This document shows, in pieces, positions 28,233 to 35,662 of a DNA stretch of 64,000 nt. How positions within the stretch are numbered: the first letter of the stretch is position 1; each line of letters opens with the position of its first letter. The translations under genes were made by a program, and so were the position numbers. The stretch is from Lysobacteraceae bacterium. GTDB lineage: Bacteria > Pseudomonadota > Gammaproteobacteria > Xanthomonadales > Xanthomonadaceae. The notes under the pieces were generated by a model that was given only the letters and a program-made list of their open reading frames with translations, had not been told where the DNA came from and did no database searches. The stretch is taken from contig JAISFF010000073.1 in the NCBI GenBank assembly GCA_031263725.1, positions 1-64,000 on the forward strand, given 5' to 3'.

Positions 28233-29669
28233 GTGCTCGAAAAAATCATCACCACGATCAATGCCGTCATCTGGAGTCCCGCGCTGGTATTCCTTTGTCT
28301 GGGCGCGGGCCTGCTGTTCTCGATCCGGACCCGTTTCATGCAGGTGCGCGGACTGGCCGAAATGTTCCGCCTGCTGTTCAAGGGGCGCTCCTCCAATGCC
28401 GGCGTCTCCTCGTTCCAGGCATTGACAATGTCGCTGGCCGGCCGCGTCGGCGTCGGCAACATCGCCGGCATCGCCACCGCGATCAGCTTTGGCGGCCCCG
28501 GCGCGGTGTTCTGGATGTGGGTGATGGCCTTCCTCGGCGCTTCGACAGCGTATGTCGAATCCACGCTGGCGCAGATCTACAAGGAAAAGGACGAACAGGG
28601 CCGTTATCGCGGCGGTCCCGCCTATTTCATCGAACGCGGCATCGGCAAGAAATGGTATGCGTGGCTGTTCGCGGTGGCGATGGTGTTCTCCTGCGGCTTC
28701 CTGCTGCCGGGCGTGCAGGCCAACGAGATCGCCAACGGCCTGCGCAATGCATGGCAGGTGCCGTCGTGGATCACGGCGACCGGCGTCGTGGCGCTGCTGG
28801 GCTTCATCATCTTCGGCGGGGTCAAGCGCATCGCGCATTTCGCCGAGGTCGTGGTGCCGTTCATGGCCATCGGCTACGTGTTCATCGCGGTGGCCATCCT
28901 GGTCGTGAACGCCGGGCAGGTGCCGGCCATGTTCGCGCTGATCTTCAGGAGCGCGTTCGGCGCCGATGCGGCGTTCGGCGCGATGCTGGGCACCGCGATC
29001 ATGTGGGGCGTCAAGCGCGGCATCTATTCCAACGAAGCCGGGCAGGGCACCGGCCCGCACGCGGCGGCGGCGGCGGAAGTCTCGCATCCGGCCAAGCAGG
29101 GTTACGTGCAGGCGTTTTCGGTCTACTTCGATACCTTCATGGTGTGCACGGCGACTTCGGTGATGGTGCTGGCCACCGGTTCCTACAACGTCAAGGCGCG
29201 CACCGGCGATGGCTGGATCGTGCAGCGCCTGCCGGGCATCGAGGGCACCGGCTTCGTGCAGAACGCGGTGGAGTCGCTGTTGCCCGGTTTCGGCGCCGGC
29301 TTCGTCGCGATCGCGCTGTTCTTCTTCGCCTTCACCACGATCATGGCGTACTACTACATCGCCGAGACCAATGTGGCCTACATCAACCGCATCGTGCATC
29401 GTCCCTGGTTGATCCTGTTGCTGCGGATACTGGTGCTGGCGGCGGTGGTGATCGGCATCTACCGTTCCGGCGGCGCGACCTGGATGCTGGGCGACATCGG
29501 CGTGGGCCTGACCACCTGGCTCAACCTGATCGCGATCCTGCTGCTGCAGAAACCCGCCCTGCGGGCGTTGCGCGATTACGAGCGGCAGAAGCGGGCCGGG
29601 CAGGATCCGGTGTTCGACCCCGATGCCCTCGGCATCCGGCGTGCCGAGTTCTGGCGGAAGCGGCCATGA
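28233..29669 (+). CDS. Sodium:alanine/glycine symporter (AGCS family)
   Basis: A polytopic transporter of 478 residues with about ten hydrophobic helices. Signature regions are SSFQALTMSLAGRVGVGNIAG, ISFGGPGAVFWMWVMAFLG and GIYSNEAGQGTGPHAAAAA. It should import alanine or glycine with Na+. I start at GTG 28233 (MLEKIITTINAVIWSPALV) because GGAG lies at the right distance and relatives begin similarly; an in-frame GTG at 28218 is the alternative. Its TGA overlaps the ATG of the methyltransferase gene. Confidence 0.88.
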   Translation: MLEKIITTINAVIWSPALVFLCLGAGLLFSIRTRFMQVRGLAEMFRLLFKGRSSNAGVSSFQALTMSLAGRVGVGNIAGIATAISFGGPGAVFWMWVMAFLGASTAYVESTLAQIYKEKDEQGRYRGGPAYFIERGIGKKWYAWLFAVAMVFSCGFLLPGVQANEIANGLRNAWQVPSWITATGVVALLGFIIFGGVKRIAHFAEVVVPFMAIGYVFIAVAILVVNAGQVPAMFALIFRSAFGADAAFGAMLGTAIMWGVKRGIYSNEAGQGTGPHAAAAAEVSHPAKQGYVQAFSVYFDTFMVCTATSVMVLATGSYNVKARTGDGWIVQRLPGIEGTGFVQNAVESLLPGFGAGFVAIALFFFAFTTIMAYYYIAETNVAYINRIVHRPWLILLLRILVLAAVVIGIYRSGGATWMLGDIGVGLTTWLNLIAILLLQKPALRALRDYERQKRAGQDPVFDPDALGIRRAEFWRKRP

Positions 29670-30478
29670 GTGTCTGGAAAGGAACGAAACCGGCGCAAGC
29701 CGCGCCGAGCCGGCAGGAGGAAACGCGCGTCTGCGGCTTCAACGCCGTGCGCGCGGTCCATGCCGCCCGTCCCGAGGCGATCCGCAAGCTGTACCTGAGC
29801 GAGTCGCGCATCGCCGACCTGAAGCCGTTGCTGGCGTGGTGCGTGCGCCATCGTGTCGGCTATCGGGTGGTGGAGGACGGGGATCTGGTCCGGCTCAGCG
29901 GCAGCGGGCATCACGAAGGTGTCGTGGCCGATGTGCTGCGCGTCGAGCCACAGCCGTTGTCGCAATGGCTGTCGGCGCTGCCGGAAGGCCCCGCGCTTGC
30001 GGTGTGGCTGGATGGCGTGGGCAATCCGCACAATTTCGGCACCATCCTGCGTTCCGCCGCGCATTTCGGCGCGGCCGCCATCCTGTTGCCGCCAGCCTCG
30101 ACCTTGACCCTGTCCGCCGCCGCCGCGCGCATCGCTGAAGGCGGGGCGGAGAGCGTGCCGCTGGTGCGGCTGCCGCCATCCCGGCAGGCGATCGAGCCAT
30201 TGCGATGCGCCGGTTTCGGATTGCTGGCGACCGTGGTCGGGGGTGGCGATGACCTGTTTGCGGCCGCGTTGCCCGCCCGTTGCGTCTACGTGCTCGGTGC
30301 GGAGGAGACTGGCCTGGAACCAGGATTGGCGGCCGCCTGCGATTGATCGCTGTCGATTCCCGGCAGCGGAGCGGTGGAGAGCCTCAACGTGGCGGCGGCG
30401 GCCGCCGTGTTTCTGGCGCAGTGGCGGCAACGCCATCGGAACGGGGAAAGCGGATTGCCGCGCGCGATGCCGTTATAG
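29666..30478 (+). pseudogene. SpoU-type (TrmH/RlmB) RNA 2'-O-methyltransferase with premature stop
   Basis: The N-terminal substrate-binding domain (VCGFNAVRAVHAARPEAIRK) and SpoU motif 1 (GVGNPHNFGTILRSAAHFG) and motif 2 (VYVLGAEETGL) are intact. The frame then stops at TGA 30344-30346, but the same frame continues with motif 3 (SIPGSGAVESLNVAAAAAVF) to TAG 30476-30478. One nonsense codon therefore removes the last ~44 residues, including motif 3, which forms part of the AdoMet-binding knot and dimer interface. The 226-residue product is unlikely to work. It is coupled to the AGCS gene by ATGA. A sequencing error is possible; the full-length family size would be 270 residues. Confidence 0.8.
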
Positions 30479-31477
30479 CCAGCGTGCCCGTTTGAATGCC
30501 CAGTACAGACCGCCGCAAGCCGCGGCGACGATGCCGATCAGGATCGGATACGCATAGGGATGGCCCGCCTGCGTCTCGGGCATGTCCTGGAAGTTCATGC
30601 CGTACCAGCTGGTGATCAGGGTAGGCGCGGCCAGCAATGCGGCCCAAGCGCCGAGCCGCTTGACGGTTTCGCCCTGTGCGAAGGTGACCAGCGACAGGTT
30701 GACGTTCAGCGCCGTGCCCAACAGATCGCGCAGCGTGTCGATCGCATCGTTGATGCGGACCGCATGGTCGTGGACATCGCGCAGATAGAAACGCGCGCCT
30801 TCGGGAATCAGATCGCCCTGGGTCCGCATCAGTTGCGCCAGCATGTCCTGCAAGGGACCTACCGCCACGCGCATGTTGGTCAGTTCGCGCTTCAGGTCGT
30901 ACAGTCGCATCACCGTCTTGCGCCGGTAGGTCTTGGAGAAGATGTCCTTTTCCAGCACCTGCAAGGTGTTGCGGAAACCTTCGACGATGGGAAGATAGTT
31001 GTCGACGATGAAGTCGAGTACCGCGTACAGGGCGAAACCCGGCCCCAGTTCCAGCAGGCTGGCATCGCGTTCCAGCCGGGTGCGCGCGGGCGTGTACGAC
31101 AGCGAAGCGCCATGCCGTACCGTCAGCAGGAAACGCGGCCCCAGGAATGCGTGGGTCTCGCCGTAGCGGATGTGCTCGTCGACCATCTGCGCGGTCTGCG
31201 CGACCACGAACAGCGAATTGCCGTAGGACTCGACCTTGGGCCGCTGGTGGGCGAAGCGCGCGTCTTCGATGGCCAGATCGTGCAGACCGAATTCGCGCTG
31301 CAGCAGATCCAGCACTGGATCGTCCGGTTCGTACAGGCCCACCCAGGCAAAGCCGTCCGGATGCCGTTCCAGCATTTCGCTGGCCTGGTCCAGCGGAATG
31401 TCATGGCGCTTGCAGTCGCCATCGTAGTAGACGCAGTTGATGACGCTGGGATCGGGCTGGCTGGCGGGTTCGGTCAT
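30473..31477 (-). CDS. corA: CorA-family magnesium/divalent cation transporter
   Basis: A 334-residue CorA protein: a large cytoplasmic N-terminal domain (VYYDGDCKRHDIPLDQ), a long stalk helix, and two C-terminal membrane helices. The pore motif is YGMNFQDMP, the CorA GMN signature, followed by the second helix (YPILIGIVAAACGGLYWAF). It mediates Mg2+ uptake (or Co2+/Ni2+). Its ATG overlaps the TGA of the DUF4105 gene, so it is the third gene of the corC-DUF4105-corA operon. The 3' end overlaps the end of the convergent methyltransferase gene by 6 bp. Confidence 0.93.
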   Translation of the reverse strand: MTEPASQPDPSVINCVYYDGDCKRHDIPLDQASEMLERHPDGFAWVGLYEPDDPVLDLLQREFGLHDLAIEDARFAHQRPKVESYGNSLFVVAQTAQMVDEHIRYGETHAFLGPRFLLTVRHGASLSYTPARTRLERDASLLELGPGFALYAVLDFIVDNYLPIVEGFRNTLQVLEKDIFSKTYRRKTVMRLYDLKRELTNMRVAVGPLQDMLAQLMRTQGDLIPEGARFYLRDVHDHAVRINDAIDTLRDLLGTALNVNLSLVTFAQGETVKRLGAWAALLAAPTLITSWYGMNFQDMPETQAGHPYAYPILIGIVAAACGGLYWAFKRARWL

Positions 31478-32700
31478 GGGCGCATTCTCGCTCGGGCCCG
31501 CGATGGTCGTGGATAGGACGGAAACCGGAGGCGGGTGAAGCGCCAGGCCAGGGCCAGATGGATGGGCGGCAGCAGTGCGATCCAGTTCAGGTCGTGCTGC
31601 GGCTGTTCCGACAGCCAATGGGTGAGCGGGGCCAGCGCGGCCAGGATCGCGATCAGCCACAGTAACCGCTGCAGCAGAGGTTGCGGCTGGCAGCCGCAGA
31701 GGACTCGCCAGCCCAGCGGAATCAGCAGCAGACACAGCGGGTTCAGCAGCAGCGCATTGCGATTGCCCCAGGCCGCCCAATGGCCGGTGAAACCCCACAG
31801 GAACAGTAGCAGCGCGCCGAGCAGCGCGCACAGCAGCCAGAACGGAATCGCCAGCGCGGCGACGGCGCGGGGCGCAAAGCGTCCGACGACGACGATCGCC
31901 AGGCCGATGCCCGCGCCCGCCAGCAGCCACGGCCACCATTCCCTGGCCTGTTCGACCGGTTCCGGAGCGAGCCGGTGGCGGAGTATCGATTGCCGCTCCT
32001 GGACCAGCGGACGGCCGTCGCTGTTCTTGGCCTTTGCCAGGCTGTCAGCGAGCCGCATCGGGATGAAGGCGTCGCTCCAGCCGTTCAGGGATTCGTCCGC
32101 TTTCGGTCCCAGACCCAGGTCGAAGACGACCCACATCCAGGGTACCGGCCGCGCCAGACGCACGGCCTCGCTGCGATAGGTGTTGCCGCGCGCCTGGCTC
32201 TGCAATTGCGGACGCAGCGTGCCGTTCAGCGCCTTGTCCAGCGCGTCGCGGACCTGGGTGGCGCAGTTGCTGTCGAAATAGTCGTAACGGTAGCGGGCGT
32301 TTTCCGGGCGCGCCTGCTCGGCCAGCAGGTCGGCCATCCGCTGCGCCTGTTCCGGCCGCAGATCCAGCCACTGCAGGTCGGCGCCGCGGCCTTCCATGCG
32401 GTACTGCACCAGATCGTCTTCCAGCGGCAGTGCGACCAGGTAATACATCATCTCGCCACGGATGAAGCGGACGACGAAATCGGACTCGGCGGGATCGAAG
32501 AAGCCGTAGTTGTACGACGTTGCGGCGCCGGTATCCGGATCGGCCACGACGATGGCGTTGTGGCCGAAGCGCTCGAAGAACGCTTCGCCGGGCTGCATCG
32601 TCATCACGCCGATGCGCGGCGCGGCGGCGGCGATCGAGGCGGTCAGCGTCAGCAGCGCCGCCAGCCAGCATGAAGACCAGCGGTGCGCGCGGCGGACCAT
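31474..32700 (-). CDS. DUF4105 membrane protein (Lnb-like)
   Basis: A 408-residue protein: an N-terminal signal or membrane segment, a periplasmic DUF4105 domain (about residues 25-250) with FFERFGHNAIVVADPDTG, MMYYLVALPLEDD and YDYFDSNCATQVRDAL, then four membrane helices. DUF4105 proteins are related to the Lnb lipoprotein transacylases described in some bacteria; the NC and GHN motifs fit the Cys/His site. Whether it acylates lipoproteins here is inference. Its ATG overlaps the corC TGA by one base, and the TGA overlaps the corA ATG. Confidence 0.82.
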   Translation of the reverse strand: MVRRAHRWSSCWLAALLTLTASIAAAAPRIGVMTMQPGEAFFERFGHNAIVVADPDTGAATSYNYGFFDPAESDFVVRFIRGEMMYYLVALPLEDDLVQYRMEGRGADLQWLDLRPEQAQRMADLLAEQARPENARYRYDYFDSNCATQVRDALDKALNGTLRPQLQSQARGNTYRSEAVRLARPVPWMWVVFDLGLGPKADESLNGWSDAFIPMRLADSLAKAKNSDGRPLVQERQSILRHRLAPEPVEQAREWWPWLLAGAGIGLAIVVVGRFAPRAVAALAIPFWLLCALLGALLLFLWGFTGHWAAWGNRNALLLNPLCLLLIPLGWRVLCGCQPQPLLQRLLWLIAILAALAPLTHWLSEQPQHDLNWIALLPPIHLALAWRFTRLRFPSYPRPSRARARMRP

Positions 32701-33578
32701 CAGCCGGCTTCTTCCGGACTGGGCGGCAGGATGGTCAGCTGGAACGCCTGCACGCGACGGGCATCGGCGCGGATCACGCGGAATACGAAACGGTCCAGCG
32801 CCAGTTCCTCTCCCGTTTCCGGAAGATGCCCGATGGCTTCGGTGACCAGCCCGCCGATGGTGTCGTATCCGTCATCGGGGAAGTCGGCGCCGAAGCGTTC
32901 GTTGAAATCCTCGATCGGCGTCAGTGCGTCGACAATGAACTGTCCATCGGCCTGGGCCGCGATCAGACCGGCGTCGTCCCCGGCATCGTCGTGTTCGTCG
33001 TCGATCTCGCCGACGATCTGCTCCAGCACGTCCTCGATCGTCACCAGTCCGGCGACTCCGCCGTATTCGTCGATGACGATGGCCATGTGGTTGTGCGAGA
33101 GCCGGAATTCCTTCAACAGCACGTTGAGCTTCTTCGACTCGGGGATCAGCACCGCCGGCCGCAGCAGCTCGTGGACGTTGGGCGCGCCGCGATCGGCGAA
33201 GACGCCGCGCAGCATATCCTTGGCCAGCAGGATGCCGAGGATTTCGTCCTTGTCGTCGCCGTGCACCGGGAAACGCGAGTGGCCGGATTCGATGATCTCG
33301 GTCATCAGCGTCGGGAAATCGGCGTCGATCGGCAAGGACACCATCTGCGACCGCGATACCATCACGTCGCCGACGCTCAGCTCGGAGACCGAGATCGCGC
33401 CTTCCATCATCCGCAGCGTATCGTTGTCGATCAGGCCGTCTCCCTGCGCGCCGCGCAGGATCGCGAGCAGTTCCCCGCGGGTGTCGGGTTCACCGGAAAA
33501 CGCCGCGCTGATGCGTTCGAACAGGCTACGGCGTTTTTCCTGCGGTTCCTGGGATTGGCGACTGTCGTCTTCTGACAT
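32700..33578 (-). CDS. corC: CorC/HlyC family CBS-domain protein (YbeX-like)
   Basis: A 292-residue soluble protein of the CorC/YbeX type, linked to Mg2+/Co2+ homeostasis and ribosome maturation in other bacteria. After an N-terminal segment (RRSLFERISAAFSGEPDTRGELL) come the CBS pair (VGDVMVSRSQMVSLP to MAIVIDEYGGVAGLVTIEDVLEQIVGE) and the C-terminal transporter-associated domain (FIVDALTPIEDFNERFG...TIGGLVTEAIGHLPETGEEL). I begin at ATG 33578 (MSEDDS); a TTG one codon earlier is also in frame. It heads an operon with DUF4105 and corA. In many gammaproteobacteria this gene follows ybeY, which here lies 9.3 kb away. Confidence 0.9.
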   Translation of the reverse strand: MSEDDSRQSQEPQEKRRSLFERISAAFSGEPDTRGELLAILRGAQGDGLIDNDTLRMMEGAISVSELSVGDVMVSRSQMVSLPIDADFPTLMTEIIESGHSRFPVHGDDKDEILGILLAKDMLRGVFADRGAPNVHELLRPAVLIPESKKLNVLLKEFRLSHNHMAIVIDEYGGVAGLVTIEDVLEQIVGEIDDEHDDAGDDAGLIAAQADGQFIVDALTPIEDFNERFGADFPDDGYDTIGGLVTEAIGHLPETGEELALDRFVFRVIRADARRVQAFQLTILPPSPEEAG

Positions 33579-33684
33579 CAAGGGTCGTAAAGGCGCCGCA
33601 CGGGCGTTGCCGGTAGTCTAGCAGGCGCGCGGGCGATCGCGGGAACACCCTCCGGGCCGGTATGGACGATTGTTCCTCGCGGGA

Positions 33685-33945
33685 TCACGGTGCGATGCAG
33701 GGGGGCGGCGCGGTTTTCGCTCGCGCCGGTTCGGATTCCATCGGAACGTTGCGGCTGGCTCGGTTTTCCGGCTTGTGGCAGACGGTTTCGATGTTGTGGC
33801 CGTCCGGCCCGATGACGAAGGCGGCGTAGTAATCGGGATGGTAGCGGGGACGCAGGCCGGGTGCGCCATTGTCCTTGCCGCCCGACTCCGTTTCATCGCC
33901 GCTGCGTGCCGATGCCATGCTTGCGGCCGACGGCAAGCCATGCAT
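33685..33945 (-). pseudogene. VOC/glyoxalase-superfamily C-terminal fragment
   Basis: The minus-strand frame contains GGKDNGAPGLRPRYHPDYY and AAFVIGPDGHNIETVCH, the classic second half of single-domain VOC (glyoxalase/bleomycin-resistance fold) proteins, including the final metal-ligand region DGHNIE. No N-terminal half precedes it: the sequence above (from about 33900) does not match the family, and it lacks a plausible start. It is therefore a remnant of perhaps half a gene. It lies between corC and the metal efflux operon, at one edge of that inserted block. Confidence 0.65.
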
Positions 33946-33996
33946 GTGAACTCAACCGCGCTCGGATGGGCCGCGGGAGCCGCATCTGTGTGCGAT

Positions 33997-34072
33997 AAAA
34001 AAGCCCGAAGCGGACTTCGGCAAGCGTAATGAAGACCGCTTGCCGGGGGAATCAGGGGGGTCCGCTTCGGGC
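33997..34072 (-). terminator. Terminator/nested hairpin after the metal efflux operon
   Basis: On the minus strand a 6-bp stem (CCGAAG / CTTCGG) is followed by GC and six T residues. The same arm also belongs to a larger structure: GCCCGAAGCGGA (34003-34014) is perfectly complementary to TCCGCTTCGGGC (34061-34072), and inside it CGGCAAGCG pairs with CGCTTGCCG. Two alternative foldings are thus possible 8 bp after the CzcC-like stop codon. Termination is the simplest role. Confidence 0.7.
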
Positions 34073-34079
34073 AATGAAG

Positions 34080-35339
34080 TCAGCGTGCAACGTTCGGCGA
34101 TACGTCCTCGTCCACATGCCACAGCTCGTGGCTGTCGATCATTACCTTGAGCCGCGCCTCCAGCGCATCGACGCGGGCGTTGGCCTCGGCCAGGGCGGCC
34201 TGGCGGCTGTTGCGTTCGGCCAGCAGGCGTTCGGCCAGACTGGCCTCGCCCAGTTCCCATGCCCGGTACATGCGTTGGCCGGCGATATCCGTGGCCTGCC
34301 GGGCCTGATGCTGCGCCTGCCACTGGCGCAGACGGTTGTCCGCGGCCAGGACCGTCAGCCGCGCTTCCCGTTCGATGTCGCGGCGCATGGCCAGCGCATC
34401 GTCGTGCAGGGCCTGGGCGGTGGCGTTTTCGGCGACGGCCGTGGCGCTGCGGGCGCGGCCACCCAGCGGCACCGAGATGGTGACGCCGAGCACGCGTTCT
34501 TCGCCATCGCGTTCGCTGGTCATGCTCAGCCCGATGGTGGGATCGGGCATGCGTTCGGCGCGTGCGCGTGCGGCGATGGATTCCTGCTGCAGGGCATCCT
34601 CGTTCGCGGCGCCGATTTCGTGGCTGCGGCCGACGATCCTGGCGATCCAGGCGGCATCGTCGCCGGGCAACGGTGTCGGATCGGGCAGGTTGCAGATGCG
34701 TTCCGGCAGCGGAATCTGCGGAAAATCGTTGAGCAGAGTCAGCCGCGTGGATTGCCAGGCGGCTTCCGCCTGCCACTGGGCGGCGTCGGCCTGGGCCAGC
34801 TCCGCTTCCAGCAGGTTCAGATCGAGGCGGGCGCTGTCGCCCAGTTCCACCTGGCGGTTCATCGCATCGCGTTGTTCCTGCAGCAACTCGCGCTGGCGTC
34901 GCGCCTCCGCGGCCGCCTGACCGGTGCGCAGATGATCCATCCAGGCGGTCAGCAGACGGCGCGCGGCCTGATGCCTGGCATCGTCCCAGCGCAATCCGGC
35001 GGAAGCGGCGCCATGCCGGCCGATTTCGCGATCCAGCTTGGCCTTGCCCGGCATCCGGAGGGTACGGCTGACGCCGGCTTCCCATTCGCGGAAATTGCCT
35101 TCGTTGCCGGTGCGGCGTCGTTGCGGCGAGGCATTGAGCGAGAACTCGTGCGGTCCGGCGGCGAGTGCGCGCGCTTGTGCCTGCGCGGCATCGGTACGCG
35201 CGCCGGCGGCGAGAACCTCGGCCTGCTGCGTGATCGCGGTATGCACCGCCGGGTCGGGCGGCAGGTAATCCTGTGCCACGACGGCCAGCGGCCATGCGGC
35301 CAGCAGCGCAATGAACGGACGGATACGGGAACCGATCAT
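34080..35339 (-). CDS. TolC-family outer-membrane efflux protein (CzcC-like)
   Basis: A 419-residue outer-membrane channel subunit with a signal peptide (IALLAAWPLAVVAQ) and two long helical repeat regions typical of TolC/OEP proteins (EFSLNASPQRRRTG, ADAAQWQAEAAWQSTRLTLLND, GVTISVPLGGRARSATAVAE, SLAERLLAERNSRQAALAEANA). It should form the tunnel of the RND complex whose adaptor and pump are encoded upstream. The ATG overlaps the DUF3240 stop. It is the last gene of the operon and is followed by a hairpin terminator. Confidence 0.87.
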   Translation of the reverse strand: MIGSRIRPFIALLAAWPLAVVAQDYLPPDPAVHTAITQQAEVLAAGARTDAAQAQARALAAGPHEFSLNASPQRRRTGNEGNFREWEAGVSRTLRMPGKAKLDREIGRHGAASAGLRWDDARHQAARRLLTAWMDHLRTGQAAAEARRQRELLQEQRDAMNRQVELGDSARLDLNLLEAELAQADAAQWQAEAAWQSTRLTLLNDFPQIPLPERICNLPDPTPLPGDDAAWIARIVGRSHEIGAANEDALQQESIAARARAERMPDPTIGLSMTSERDGEERVLGVTISVPLGGRARSATAVAENATAQALHDDALAMRRDIEREARLTVLAADNRLRQWQAQHQARQATDIAGQRMYRAWELGEASLAERLLAERNSRQAALAEANARVDALEARLKVMIDSHELWHVDEDVSPNVAR

Positions 35340-35662
35340 GCCAGCGCTCCCGCATCGATGATGGGTGTGATCCACCACAGCGCGTCGTGGGACTTCACAT
35401 GCCGGCGCAGAAAATCCAGCAGCGGCCCGGCGTTTTTCTCTTCCGCCAGCGCCCACGCCAGATAGCGGTCGGATTTGCCGTGAATCCGTTCCTCGATGCG
35501 GGTCTTGTGCGCGAAACCATGGCCGTAGCCCTTGATGATGGTGAAGCGCGGCGCGTGCAGCGCCGCCATCATGGCCTCGGTGACGGTTTTCTCCAGCGCG
35601 GGCGGGAAGGTCACGTTGACCTGGACCATTGGCCCCTCGGGCAGTATGCAAGGAGGCGTCAT
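35336..35662 (-). CDS. DUF3240 protein in the metal-efflux operon
   Basis: A ~108-residue soluble protein with VNVTFPPALEKTVTEAMMA, GYGHGFAHKTRIEERIHG and a C-terminal WWITPIIDAG segment, as in DUF3240, a PII-like ferredoxin-fold family found with RND metal-efflux genes. It may sense or buffer metal or modulate the pump; this is inference from location. It overlaps both neighbours by ATGA: the pump gene upstream and the CzcC-like gene downstream. ATG 35662 is used; a second in-frame ATG at residue 12 (MVQVNVTF) is a reasonable alternative. Confidence 0.8.
   Translation of the reverse strand: MTPPCILPEGPMVQVNVTFPPALEKTVTEAMMAALHAPRFTIIKGYGHGFAHKTRIEERIHGKSDRYLAWALAEEKNAGPLLDFLRRHVKSHDALWWITPIIDAGALA

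Noticed and set aside
30344..30346. Selenocysteine reading of the TGA in the methyltransferase gene
   Set aside because: No conserved selenocysteine in this family and no obvious SECIS-like element after it; nonsense mutation or error is simpler.
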